Assembly (NCBI GenBank): GCA_014529385.2
Contig: CM043947.1
Location: 132,211,391 to 132,275,390 of the forward strand
Source of the DNA: Adiantum capillus-veneris
Lineage: Eukaryota; Streptophyta; Polypodiopsida; Polypodiales; Pteridaceae
Length of the DNA stretch: 64,000 bases
Reading direction: 5' to 3'
Position 1 is the stretch's first letter, and each line of letters starts with the position of its first letter. The notes beneath the pieces were generated by a model. It made no database searches. It was not told where the DNA came from and saw only the letters and a list, made by a program, of their open reading frames with translations. Positions 22,142 through 33,924 of the stretch are shown one piece after another. The position numbers and the translations under genes are program-made.

Positions 22142-24590
22142 GTGGTTAACCTTCGAGGTTATTCGTTGACGCTTGTAGGGTGCCAAAGGTACATGCATCT
22201 GCGCTCTGGTCGTGTGCTAGAGACGGAGCAACTAGAGAGAATTTTGACTTACGCGAGTTCTCAATATCCACTTACCTTAGGTTCCGAGCCCTCGGCGGGG
22301 ACCCAAGGTAGTACAAACCAAAATCCAAACATAGCGGCTAGTGACTCTTCCTCTGACTACGACGTCATGGAGGGTTTTCCAATGCGTAATCCCGATAGCT
22401 CAAGCCAAGACATGCATGCCATTGGCCCACGGTGTGGGCCGAGCGTGCTTAGGCGCTTGAAGGAAACCTTTAATAGAGCCACTCGCTCCGAACATGGAGC
22501 TAATGATGTAAATGAGGAGGGTGGGGAAGTAAATTCTCCATTCATAACCAACGTAGACCCTATGCCTTTTAGAGAATGTGCATGTGAATGCTCCATTCAC
22601 TGCACCCCTCGACTCTTCAGATTTATTTCCCTCTGAGGTTATATTACCTGATGGTAGAAGCCTTGCCAAAGTGCAAGAGGTTGAGCGGTATATCCTTGCA
22701 GCAAGGGAAAAAGAAATCGAGAGCTTACGCAAGGCTGAGTAACGAAGAGAGTTAAAAACGAAAGCCCCTATGTCAATATTTTTGCTAGGAGAGCAATCGA
22801 GTGCTCCTGACTTAGCAACCGCTAAGGGCCAACCCCTAGAAAGAAACATTGCATCTAGTTCAAAGGACACCCCTAGCACCTCAAACTTAGATGGAGCGTT
22901 CCTAAATGAAAACTGGGAGTACGAACTACAAACGGAAACTCTAACCGACCTATACACAGGTCACACCTATCACGTGGGTTGGTTAGATGTCCTACAATCC
23001 ACAATGGGTGCTACTATTGTGGAGGATCAACAACAAAGAATTTGTGAGGTCATCCATAGGGTCATTGAGTTAGAGAGACAGAACAAGGGGATCAACATGC
23101 CTTCAACGGGTCTCATGAGATTCTTGGAAACAGGAAAGGCTAAATAACCAACCTTATCGCAAATGAAGACTCCCTCGGTAAGTCCGATGGATCTCCCATA
23201 TGTTGTTTCGCCAGGGGTCTCAGTGCAATCTGAGCCCACAAGCGATAGCTTTACCTTTCCAAGTCTAGCTCATCTTTCCCTTGATGACACCACGGCTACC
23301 ATGCCTACCCTAATGATGGGCATGCCAAGAAACACGCCATGGACCTCATTTGGTAGTAAAGCATCGCTACATGGTAGCTCCATGCCTGCAACAGTACCTA
23401 CAAGTGTACTAATCGTATGCACCTATGGGTCATCGTACTCATGTAGTCCCTACCCCTCCCATTGTTTCAACTACATATGCTCCACAACCACAACACCCAA
23501 GCTCTTATTTTCATGGGACCATACCGACTAGCATTAGCATGTCACATCCGACGTTTGCTATGCTCAGGGCCACCCATATGAACTTTGGGCCACCACATGG
23601 CACAACACCGTACCCAACGTGGTTCCAAGCCCAATGCCAATACCTACTCCACGTATAGTCTCCGGAGCACCTTCACCCATGGTGCCTGCTCACTTAGATG
23701 ACTTGGCAACATTTGCTCAAGCTATCGATCGATCTATTGCTGAGAATATGCGTAACAGGCATGATAGAGAACCTAGAAGCAAGGCAGTATAAATAGCCAA
23801 GCTCACACAAAAATCTAGTGGAGACGGGGATGTGAGAAAGCATATCGAATTTTTTGAAGAAATATGCGATTCTCTAGGAGAACACAATGACCTACATAAG
23901 AGTAATGCTTTAAGCCTAACCTTAAGTGGAAAGGCAAGGAATTGCTATCGAACCCGAAGGGTGGAAGAAAAAACGATTTACCCTACTCTTAGGAGATTGT
24001 TCCTGAAAGAATATATACGAGAGGAAGTGCTTTGGGGGGTAGCCTCTCAGCTCCAAAAAGCCCAACGAGAGGAAGGAGAGTTAGTGAGAGATTTTATTAG
24101 TCGCTTAAAGCATTTGAATTCTCGTTGTAATCCAAATGAGCGCTTCAACAATAAGCAATTGCTTGATAGATTCATTAGGGGATTACGACATGAGGATATC
24201 TACAATGACCTAGTCATTAGAGGTATCACCACTTGGGAAGCAGTCACCACCAATGCAATCCAATTGGAGGATAATTTAATGATTCAAAGAGAAAGAGTGT
24301 CTGTTGAGCCTAAATCTATTAGCTCGCAAGCATCGGGGCATCAGCGAATGACCCTAAAGCCTATTGCGAAGGAGCCAAAGATATCTGAGATGACTTTAGC
24401 AGATCTCACCAAGGCCATTCATGAGAGCCTTAGAGACAATCGTGCTCCGCAAAACAATCATATGTATCCAAGAAGGGAGCAACAATGGTGCTTAGTATGC
24501 TATGGACCGCATAGTACTAGTGAATGCCCTACTTTTAGAGTAAAATTCAATGGGAACTGCAATGATTGTGGGAGGTATGGTCATTAAGCT
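22142..24590 (+). pseudogene. Gypsy gag, N-terminal region and capsid
   Basis: The N-terminal frame contains the MHLRSGRVLE motif often found at the start of plant gypsy gag, followed by a Ser/Asn-rich linker. After frame changes near 22630, 23150 and 23500-23700, the capsid domain reads HIEFFEEICDSLGEHND, RRLFLKEYIREEVLWGVAS, LVRDFISRLKHLNSRC and FIRGLRHEDIYNDLV (23830-24230). The first knuckle pair is CLVCYGPHSTSEC (C-x2-C-x3-H-x4-C) and CNDCGRYGH, where a stop (TAA) interrupts just after the His at about 24585. The frame is nearly intact over 250 codons of capsid, so decay is moderate. Confidence 0.8.
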
Positions 24591-24614
24591 AAGGATTGCA
24601 TAGTATTCAAGTGT

Positions 24615-25535
24615 GTGATGGCCAATAGACCAACCTTAGCATGGACAGACACACCTCGAGTGCTTGCATTGATGTCGGCCCCACCTCTTGAACAAACAGC
24701 ACAACACATGGTCCCTAGGGCCCAAAATGTTGTTCAAACAACACCCTTACCACCTCCAGTGCTAGGACCACAACCACCACATCTAAGAATCACTTATGTG
24801 AATCATGTGGGTTGTGAGTCATTTATTTCTTATTTGGAAGGTTGTGAGGAAGATATAGACCCTAATATTGCCTATGGGATTGATATGCTTGAAGAAAGTC
24901 CAGAATACTATATGGAGGACTATTGGGGACAAGTCAAACCTGTCTATCAAGTAGCTGCTCTTGCGGCAAGAGGCCAAAATATCAATTACACTGCTAAGAG
25001 ACCACCTCTTCAATGCTATGAGTGTGGAGGACCACATCGTGTAGCCGAGTGTCCTATTAGGCTACAAAAGAACGCCACACTAATGCAAATCAATCAAGCA
25101 AGCACGTCTACAATGCCGATACTCATGTGTAATCGATGTGGCATAGATCATTTGATTACCCAATGTCCAAATAATCCAAATGCACCGAAGATCACACCAT
25201 TAAACTTGATTGAGGTTACCGAGAAGCCATCACAAAGTACACCTATGATACAAATAAACGTACTCACACGATCGATGCTCCAAAAACAAAATTATATTCT
25301 TGAGGAAAGAGACACGGCATCAATTGCCCAATCTCAGAAAAAGAAGAAAACAAGAAGGAAGAGATCGCAAAAAGCAACGAAGTCAGACCCCTGTTCAAAG
25401 ACCAATATAGGGATCGGTAACGACCCTGTATATATGAAGGACACTGAAGAGGATTCTGATTCAGGTGAAACCATGGAGACCAAAACGACCAGTAAGATAG
25501 AAACCAACAAGGAAGATCTTCATGAGCCACAATAG
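24615..25535 (+). pseudogene. Gypsy gag C-terminal region with second knuckle pair
   Basis: An uninterrupted 306-codon frame just after the stop that ends the capsid frame. It has a Pro-rich start, an acidic middle (SYLEGCEEDIDPN), then two more knuckles, CYECGGPHRVAEC and CNRCGIDHLITQC. Both have the C-x2-C-x3-H-x4-C spacing, one residue shorter than the canonical knuckle; this variant is common in plant Athila/Tat gags. A very basic segment (KKKKTRRKRSQK) and a Ser/Asp/Glu/Thr-rich tail follow. It is probably the C-terminal half of the same gag. Confidence 0.75.
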
Positions 25536-25934
25536 CCATGATCCAAGAAGAAGATAGAAACTTATCCAAACCCAACAGAGGAGATTGAGCGAGTCAAGCA
25601 ATTAAGGAGTTTGGTAGAAGATACCCAAAGGGATCTAGAACCAGCACCTAGGCAGATCCAGATTACAGACACCGTGTTCCTTACGCAATAACAACTTCCA
25701 AGTCCATAGACCCTTAGCCATACCTAGTGTCATCCAAGAAGAAAGTGACTTAAAGTCATGGGAAAGTGGACATACTCACTTCTTGATGGAAAGAAGGTTT
25801 ACAGAGGGACTACCTGATCTCATCCAAGAAATGGAGATCCTATCTTCTCCACATCAAGGGACTGAAGTCCAAAAGGTGTCGTTAAACATTGCCAAATTGA
25901 TGGATTTCATGTCTTCAGAAGTTAGAACCACATC

Positions 25935-26453
25935 ATGTCTAAACTATATAAAGACCCTGAGCTAGTCTTTACTCTTCGAGCCTTCCTCAATGGAGAACTA
26001 AAGTTTGGGCTACCACAATTTGCACAGATGGATGGAGATGAGGAACACTTAGATCCACAACCCAACCTAGATGAGAACCTTGTTATAGAAATACCTGTTA
26101 ACAAGTTGGGACAATACTTTGAGGGTGATGAATCCAATGCGACCATACCAATCACTACTAAGGGATTAACTGTGAAGGGAATCCTTGATGGTGGTGCTGG
26201 GGTTAGCATTGTGACTAAAAATTGATGGAAAACTATTAGAAGACCTCACCTTGCGACCACAACAATAGTATTGAAGATGGCCAATGGGTTTATTGTTAAA
26301 CCTATTGGGATGCTAGAAGATCTCAAGATCAAGGTCTTTGGACATAAAATAAGGATTACCTTCATTGTTATGGATTTCTCCAAACACACTATGGCATCGG
26401 AGATGAGCTTAGGACGTCCTTTCATGAGGGAAGCAAAAATGGTGCATGATTGA
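25935..26453 (+). pseudogene. Gypsy aspartic protease
   Basis: The frame shows VKGILDGGAGVSIVTKN at about 26170-26223, the flap-to-active-site pattern of gypsy proteases with D-G-G-A-G at the catalytic Asp. After a stop it continues MANGFIVKPIGMLEDLKI and EMSLGRPFM, the second conserved strand (L-G-R-P-F/W). A Glu/Asp-rich spacer precedes it. The protease would process gag; the stop between the halves inactivates it. Confidence 0.75.
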
Positions 26454-26498
26454 TCTAAAAACCATGTCTACCTGTAGTTCCAAGACTTTGTCATTATA

Positions 26499-26861
26499 GT
26501 GGATCTTGTAACTGGTCGAGCACATCCTATAGGAAACAGGTTTATAATTGATCATAGATCTGACACCACAATTCACTCGGCCCCATTGCAGTACTGTTAC
26601 ACATGTAAAGTGGACACTAATGCTGGGAAAGATTCTCCTTATATGGATGTACTACCTGGGATGACTGAGTGGGACAATGTGGATTGGGTCCACCTAGCAG
26701 CAACCATAGACACTTGGAGAAACAGAGGGACGACCTGGGTAACACCTGAGGGGGATGAAATGTCCGTACCCTTAAATATGCTAGAAGCAATGCATATAGC
26801 TTCTGACAAGACTCATCCTCATATAACAAAAAAAAAATACAAGTGGATCCCTAAAGCTTAA
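26499..26861 (+). pseudogene. Unassigned frame after protease
   Basis: A 120-codon frame (MDLVTGRAHPIGNRFIID..., ending KKKYKWIPKA) directly downstream of the protease, where reverse transcriptase would normally start. It has two Cys, two WxT motifs and no RT motif. It may be the linker left after pol was lost. No family recognised. Confidence 0.4.
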
Positions 26862-26869
26862 GGAAACGT

Positions 26870-28387
26870 AGCGGTAGATTTCTAAATGACTATTGGAAGC
26901 CCAAGGCTACTATCAAGGAAATGATCAAATCTAGGTGCCAAAATGTAGATTGTGTTCTTACTTGTCACCTGACCCATGTAAGCCTAATCCTGTAGCTCCA
27001 AAATGAATCAACGATCGCGGAAAGAAAAAAATTACAAAATGCTACACACCCACTCCATAGCTAGTTTGGGTACTGAAGAAAGAACGATTTGTTCCACCTA
27101 GCTCCGGAAGGGGGAAGTCCCATGAAGCTTCTAGCTCCTCATGTAATGCATCCATAGAGGTAAAAGCTTCTCCACAGCCTCCACCTACAATATTGGACCT
27201 CCATAAAGCTACAGAGAAATCCACACCTCCCAGTGTTCAAGAATCACCTGATGAACCACTTCAAGTTCGATCCTGGGAGAGTACCTATGTTTGTCTGCTT
27301 TGATTGTGATTGGTAGCATAATATTCAACGCATTTGCTTAGTATCAAACATTAAATTCAATGTAATTTTTTGTCATAATCACTTGTCTAGGTTTAAAAAT
27401 CAAGCAGTCCAACTAAGCTAGTTTGACCAAGCTAGGCATTAGAGATCTTCTCTTAATACCATGGAGAATACCTTCCTAATAATCTATGGTTATTTAGGTT
27501 CTTAATCCGATTTAGGCAACATTGTGTGCAATGCACTAGGGCTTTCTAGTGGGCTTAGTCCCTATTGACTTTTAGCTTAAGTATTATAAAGGGAGTTTAA
27601 TAGTGTGATGAGTTTGGGGAGGGTAACAGTGTTATATGATCCCCCAAAGTTACAAAATTAAAATGCTGAAAATGAACAAACAAAAAATCAAAGTGCCACA
27701 ATGTAAAATCTTAAGCTGGAAGAGAAACCTCAGCTTGATTTGGTACTCCACTCACATGTATCGCCTATGGTACTAGAGCCCTAGATGTTCCCAGCGTGCA
27801 CGCTTTTCCTTGAAAAGCAAAAAACCCAAGGCATACAAAATAAGCACACACATCAAAATTGAATCACTGTGAAAAGACTTTGGGGGGTCAAAGAAAAGGT
27901 AATCAGTCATGCAATGATTTACTTTTATTGTAGCTTAACTACAAGGTCTTCTAGGTATAGCCTCTAGTCAGCCCTCATACATCAAATACTGGGCTCTCGC
28001 GATTAAACAACTTAATTGACCAGAGAAAATTGAGAAGCTTGCCTATGGTATTAATAATCGATCTTTAGTGTCTTTCGATCGTTAAATTAGCGATCCCATA
28101 TTTGTTTAATTTTTTACCTTTACAATTGTTTATGTGTTTGATTATATTACAATTTAATGTTTATTGCTGACAAATGGTTTAGAATTCTGCTACCAATCAA
28201 TTTGTCTGTCTAAAACTGCATATGCTTTTTAGTTGTATATGAGAATACAATTATTGTGCCAATGTTGTTTGATTTTGCAGTGACTGAAGAAGGATAAAGA
28301 CATTCATCTCAAATGCTCTTCCACCACGACGAACGAGCTTCAACTCAATAGCTTCCGAGGACGGAATCTGCATCAGGAAGGTGGACA
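26870..28387 (+). other. Non-coding 3' part of the gypsy element
   Basis: About 1.5 kb with many stops in all frames and AT-rich stretches (27300-28260). The end, GCATCAGGAAGGTGGACA just before 28388, is purine-rich and serves as the likely polypurine tract. Nothing else recognised. Confidence 0.5.
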
Positions 28388-28448
28388 TGTTAACCCTCAT
28401 ACACATTTCTATCACCTAAGACGGACGCCGTATTATTTATTTGGTAGA
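28388..28448 (+). repeat. 3' LTR fragment of the plus gypsy element
   Basis: Matches 20927-20987 with a handful of transitions and then stops at GGTAGA. The remainder is displaced by the minus-strand element starting at 28449. Confidence 0.85.
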
Positions 28449-29072
28449 TGTTAAGCCGGTTACGCCGCTAGCGGAAGCTAAATAGCGAGAACTCAACCAA
28501 CAACAGAATTTGTCAGACGAGGACGGAGCTTGACCCGCAGGCGCATGGAAACAACTAGGTGGGTGTCAAATCACCTACTCGACCTTCTAATGACAATCAC
28601 TACTAAGGAAATCAAATCTAAGTTCTAAAATACGCAAGTGACTGAAATCCGTACTACGAACGAATGCTATACGAAACAGGATCTAGAATCATTGAATCGA
28701 TCTCAAACTCAAGGGGAAGTCTATACACTAGGTAAGAACAACACCCTAAAGACTTGAACTGCAAAATCAACCTATAACCACTCCGTGCAGTAAACGCGTA
28801 TGAAGACAGGCCGAAAAATACAGGTGACCGAAACTTGACCCCGATGGTACTAATGTGTAGCTCTACTCGTTGTGGTTCTATAGATATGTTGCACGCTCTA
28901 TTCCGACACACGAGTTGGAAGAAAACTCACACCGAAGCTCGTAGGAACTTACCACACGTAGAAGCCGATAGCGCGCACTCTTGGTATCTGTGCGTAGCTC
29001 TCACCGTTGCTAACACAATGGCGGTGTCGCTTCTCCAATGGCGGCCCCGTAGCTCGCGTAGCAAGAAGATAA

Positions 29073-29073
<1 letters not shown>

Positions 29074-29133
<60 letters not shown>
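29074..29133. repeat. (CT)n microsatellite in the LTR
   Basis: About 30 uninterrupted CT units. Confidence 0.97.
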
Positions 29134-29135
<2 letters not shown>

Positions 29136-29188
29136 ACACAGTAACTCACTTTGATTAATTGAATCCTCTTAGGTTACAAAACTTTGGC

Positions 29189-29195
29189 TTATATA
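29189..29195 (-). promoter_or_regulatory. LTR TATA box, minus strand
   Basis: TATATAA in the context AAGGTATATAAGCC on the minus strand, within the LTR, upstream of the GA run. Confidence 0.5.
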
Positions 29196-29424
29196 CCTTA
29201 GCCTTGGAGGTGAGAACATCTCTAATTATTTACATCAACAGGTGAAATTACTTCGGGATTACAAGCTGGAAACTCAATTGAGTCCCGTTACTTAATGAAT
29301 GGCTCAAATCAAAATTAATGTCGGAAAGACATTTATTACAATCAATGGTTACAAAATGATGGGTGTGAGCAAAAATGTGGGTGTGATCCTCTGCTGGCTC
29401 AACACTTCCTCTGTTGGCTCAACA

Positions 29425-29440
29425 CTCCCCCCCTCCGCGT
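29425..29440 (-). other. Polypurine tract
   Basis: Minus-strand GCGGAGGGGGGGAG directly before the LTR start TGTTGAGCC, as expected for plus-strand priming. Confidence 0.7.
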
Positions 29441-32400
29441 TCATGTCGTCCCTGACATGACTTTTAGGCTTGGTCGATAGAGTCCTGTCGTCTTGAGCAT
29501 CTGCAAATGTGATTCGTAGCGTAGGTTGCCGATGGTCAAGGTTGGGCCGAATATTTTGCTTTCGTGAGTGAAAAAGCCGGTGTAGAAAGCTTCTTCGAAT
29601 GTTTGCATGTGGAAGCTAGGCAAAAACATAATTCTTTGGTATAAGAGATGTAACACCTTTGGTGATGGCTGCAATGAAAGATCATACATCATATCCGTCA
29701 CTGTGTCAGCCGTCGATAGTAGACTCGAGGTCGTGGCTTTATCTGGCGCGAACACTTCAATGCATGCTAAGAGAGTCCTGCAGATTTTCTTTAGCATCTG
29801 ACACGAAAGGTCAGGAGAGCCAGTAAAGAGTTTGATGGTGCCCGTTAGGGTTTTCACCATGTAGGCTTTACCTATTCTCTCTCCTGCCTTTGGTCCTGGC
29901 ATCCTTGGGTAATTAAGCCAATTTGGCTTCTTTTCTGCAATCCTGCCATGCTCTTTCCAGCTTCTGACTCTTGGCACCGGGCAGAAGGTTGCATCCTCCC
30001 GAATCTCCTTTGGAGCCTCTACCAAGTAGATGAGGTAGGCTGGGTATTTGTTCAGCCAACCTTTCCTCCATCTAGGTTGAGAATCTACAATCTTCTTTGA
30101 TTGTTCATCTTTTGTGATGTCGCCTTCGTAAAGAGCGACATACTGCTCCTCCTCTATTCTCTTTTTCGTCTTTATCACTTCAAATTTCATCAGAGGGAAA
30201 GGCAGGCTGGGTTGCATCCACTCTTCATGGAGCACTTTTGTGTCTAAACCTTGAAGTCTAATGGAAATGAGGAGTCTCCTTTCCCATTCCATTTCCGCCT
30301 TGGCACTTTCCTCTGTTGACTTTTCTATTTGGTCCTGGAGCCTTTGTTCTTCTTCTTCAGAGATTCCTGAAGTTGAGGCTACTTCTTGAACTGGGGCTGG
30401 ATCTTCAATTGTGGTTGCCTCTTCAGTTTCTGGTAGCTCTATGGCTGCTCCCCCTGCTTCTTCTTGTGGTGTCTCTGTTTCTCTTCTTTGTTGCTCTTGG
30501 AGGTCTTGGAGCTATTTGCGGAGGGCCTCATTTTCTGTCCTTAGTGTTTGGTTTTCTGTTGTGAGCCTCTCCTCTGCAACCAATGATCCCTCCGCCATGT
30601 GCAATCTTTGCACTTGCTCTAACCTTAGCTCTCTTTGCAAACTTCTGACCTGATCTTCCAGAGCTGGTACGAGGGCTCCCTCTTGTTCTGTTCCTGCTCT
30701 GCTAGCTCTAGGGGTGGTCCTGAGTCTCGTGATTGTCCTTTCTTGAAGTTCGACTCTTTTCCTTAGCTCAATGAGCTCATCCTTGGCTGCCTCCAGCTCA
30801 TCTTCTATTCGCTCCTTTGCTTCCTGTGAACTTGTTACCTCTCTTGAAGCTTCGGCTAGTTGGAGTATCAAGCCGTCTCTCTCGTTTTCTGCGTCGTAGA
30901 GTGATGCTTTATGACTTTCAGATTCAGTCATAGCATTCTCTAACTTCTTCTGCAACTCTGCTTCCTTTTGTTTTGCTGTCTCAATTGCTACTTCCTTTGC
31001 TCTGGATCTTTCTTTAATCTTGCTGAGCAGTTCATGCACCATGTGCATGTCTTTTTCATCTTCATCTGTCAACTTGACAGCTCTTTCTGCCACCACCTCC
31101 AATGGCTTCGGCTCTTCTAGTATGTTCTGTTCGTCCATTTTCTCTTCACTCTCCATTGTACCCTTTGTCTTTTCCTTCGTCCCTTCCCGATCATCTTGTT
31201 TTCGTAGGGATATCCCATAAACTGCCTTTAGGGCCTCTTCTTCACTGTATCCGATCGCTATCAGATCCTCATAATCATTTTTCTTTTGCTGAACTGGATC
31301 TATCTCCTTTTCCTTGGTCCCGGCCTCCGGCTTTTCCATAACTTCTGTTTCTATTTCTATTGTGGTCTCCTCCACAATAATTTCCGTCTTCTTCGGGCTT
31401 GGTACATCAGTAAAGGAGGGCTGATTGTCCTCAGTCATCTTGGCTTTCCCTTTGTTTGCTTGCCCGTCTTTCTCTCGAAGTTCAGTAGACTCATCTACTT
31501 CCTTCTTCTCCTTGTCGTCCTTTTTCAGCTCAGCTTTTAAAAGCTGTACTTCCTCTTCAGTATAAGGCTCGACAGGTTGCTGCTCCAGTATGGCCTCCGA
31601 CTCCTCATAAGCTCTAATATATTGATCATATTGATCAACATGTGGCCTGGCTGAGCTGGTTCCGACTTTAGTGGGGTCTGGCACCCACATTTCTTCAAAG
31701 TCCCCCTTTAGAGCTCTCTCCGCTCTAAACTGCTCCACCAGCCTTTCCATTCTTGCGGCTTTTTGACTTTTGGTTTGCTTGGGATCAGCTTTCTTCTTCG
31801 CTTTCTTCTTGAGCGGCTCGTCCACAGCCTCTTCAGGTTCTGAAACTATTTCTAGTTTTCGGCGTGCTCTTGTGGACGCCCTCTTGGATACTTCTTGCTG
31901 TTCTTTCTCTTCATCGGCTTCTCTAAGCCACTCATTCTGGGAGGGAACCCGTGGCCCTTGATCCCTCGCTCCAATAGCTTCATAAGCTATTCTTGTTAGG
32001 ATTTCTCCTCCTCCTATGTACTTTGGCTTCTGGTTGTGCATGGCGATTACTTGCTCGTGGATGTATTGAGCATAATTCACCTCTTTTGGCATGTTGCTCT
32101 TCAGTGCCCATGTGATGGTTGTCGCAATGGCATGGGGTGGTGTAGTATACTTCTGCGGTCTTTTACTGCACACATGGAGAAACTGGTTGTATAATCGGCA
32201 AAGGGTTGCCGCTCGTTGATCTGCCATATCTCCGTAGGTTGTATTTTGTTTCTTTGATCCATAGACCTCTATGGCCTCCCTTCTTTCTCTGACAGAACTC
32301 CCTTTGTTGTGCAGCTTCAATGCATCTGCAATGAGCTGTGGAGTGATCTGTACTTCAACTGTTTCTCCATCCATGGCTGTCAACGTGGCTTTCCCATCCT

Positions 32401-32761
32401 TCTGAATGGATGTTGCCAACTCATACACTCTTCTTGTGTCTACACCTGATGGTCTCGAGGTGAAGAACCTGTGTAAGTCAGCCTTTTCCAGGTATCTGCT
32501 GATGTTCTCTGATCTGCTATAATCCACTAATTCTCGTGGGATCATAGGTACATCGACCGATTGCCCTTGAGGATCTCTGAAAGTCCCCTGGTAGATCTTT
32601 ATTCCCTCTTTTTCTAGTACTGCTTCCTCCACCCAAGTCTTGGTTGGCTTGAGGGTTTCTGTTGGAATATCAAAAGGTTCTGCTTCTGCAAGAGCATCCT
32701 TGATGGTTGGTCTTTCTCTTAGTTGCCGATGACTTAGCGGAATCAATGGATCCTGTAACTC
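29441..32761 (-). pseudogene. Long gag-like ORF split by one amber codon
   Basis: A single minus-strand frame of about 1,107 codons, interrupted once by TAG at 30514-30512 (context AAA TAG CTC). There is no ATG at the 5' end; the frame opens after a stop at about 32765. A plausible splice acceptor (TTACAG, 32758-32753, with CTAAC upstream) suggests a spliced leader. The first ATG is about 70 codons in. The N-terminal 280 residues (ENISRYLEKADLHRFFTSRP, QITPQLIADALKL, CRLYNQFLHVCSKRP) recall the putative plant transposon protein domain. Then come a basic stretch (KKKAKKKADPKQTKSQKAAR), acidic repeats and a long coiled coil (about residues 590-780). The C-terminal 280 residues are unrecognised. 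No protease, RT or integrase. Confidence 0.65.
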
Positions 32762-32913
32762 CAATTACAGAAGTTAGCGTCTTTTTAGTACTGAAAGCCG
32801 AAATGAAGCTTTTAACTATTCAAATGACTTGAAAATTGAAACATGAGCTATTCAGGGCCTAAGGATGCAATGTAGGTGAAAAAATATGCAAACTGGGCTC
32901 AAAAACATGCTTG

Positions 32914-33924
32914 AGACATCATACGCGTATGATGTTTTTTGTGTCAGAATGACTTCATATTGGTTGTGCTTGTAGCTGATAGTGTATACATGAGTATCAT
33001 ATGCTTGGATTTGAGTTTGGATCCCATTTGGTCAAGTTTTGGCCAGTTCGGTCCAGTTCAGGCTCTTGGCAAAATTTTGAAAGGGAAATGGATTTTATGA
33101 TCCAAATTGGATAAAACTTGGTGGTTCACCTTCAAATGGCATGTAGATCACTTATGTTTGGTGGTTGAAGCCCTGAGGTGCCAAAATCACATAGTGAGAC
33201 ATCATACGCGTATGATGTCTTTTAGTGCATTTTTGGACCAATTTTCTCTATAAGCTTGGTTTTGGCTTTAGATAGGCTTATTCAGTGGATTTATCAAGTT
33301 TGGATAGAATTTGGACTAAAAATGGCTCTGGAGACATCATACGCGTATGATGTCTTTTTCATCAATTTTTCATGGGATTGGTTCTGTGGACTCTCCATGT
33401 GCTAGTGAAGGACTGTTTATACTCAAATCTTGGTTTGGACTTGAATATGTTGGATTTGGGACAAAAATAGGCTTTGTATGAAGGATTTTCTCTTAATTGG
33501 GCTAATGGGGTGATCCACCTGACCAAATGGTTCCAAACTTCATATGTAGCATGTATTAGATATATATAATGGATGTATGATGACAAATGAGCATTTTTTG
33601 CTCTGTAAGTGCAAATAGACATCATACGCGTATGATGTCTTTTGTGTCAAAATGGTGCTTTTTGGTTCCAGATAGCTTGTAGATGTGTTAATCAACAATC
33701 CTACAAAGTTTCAATGAGTTTGGAGTTATTTTGACAAAATTAGGACCAAAAATCAATTTTATGGTCTACTTTGCGTCTTTTTGGTTTTCCTTGGGTTTTC
33801 TAACTCCAATTCTCATGATACTTGGTTCATAGGATGTGATTAACATGTGGAATGAGGCTATGCACTCAAATGTTGAAATGGATGTGAAAATCATACTGTG
33901 AGACATCATATGTGTATGATGTCT
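32914..33924. repeat. Five spaced copies of a 24-bp palindrome
   Basis: Each copy is the half-site AGACATCATACG followed by its exact reverse complement. Positions: 32914-32937 (one mismatch at the right end), 33197-33220, 33332-33355, 33617-33640 (all perfect) and 33901-33924 (both central CpGs changed, CGCG to TGTG). Start-to-start spacing is 283, 135, 285 and 284 bp. Flanking DNA between copies is only weakly similar. It lies upstream of the long ORF in the element's leader. Confidence 0.95.

Larger units (their letters stand above)
20927..28448 (+). mobile_element. Ty3/gypsy gag-protease element without RT (TR-GAG-like)
   Basis: 5' LTR (20927-21491), PBS, leader, gag with four zinc knuckles, protease, unassigned tail, purine-rich tract and the first 61 bases of a 3' LTR. 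LTR identity is seen from TGTTAACCCTCA to TTTATTTGGTAGA at both ends. About 6.9 kb of internal DNA holds no YxDD, RNase H or integrase motif. Non-autonomous plant elements with only gag (TR-GAG) or gag-protease are known. The 3' LTR is interrupted exactly at 28448 by the element that begins TGTTAAGCC at 28449. Confidence 0.8.
28449..29424 (-). repeat. 3' LTR of the single-ORF element
   Basis: On the minus strand it starts TGTTGAGCCAACAGAGG and ends ...GTAACCGGCTTAACA, about 976 bp. Minus-strand TATATAA at 29195-29189 is followed about 60 bp later by a (GA)30 run, the same TATA-then-GA order as in the neighbouring gypsy LTR. The second LTR is missing, so the limits rest on TG/CA, the PPT and the abrupt junction with the gypsy LTR. 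Confidence 0.65.

Noticed and set aside
30316-30653. Plus-strand Leu-rich frames as membrane proteins
   Set aside because: They are shadows of the coiled-coil region of the long minus-strand frame.
32914-33924. Palindrome array as a CRISPR
   Set aside because: Only five units, spacers of about 110-260 bases that resemble each other weakly, and a plant nuclear context.
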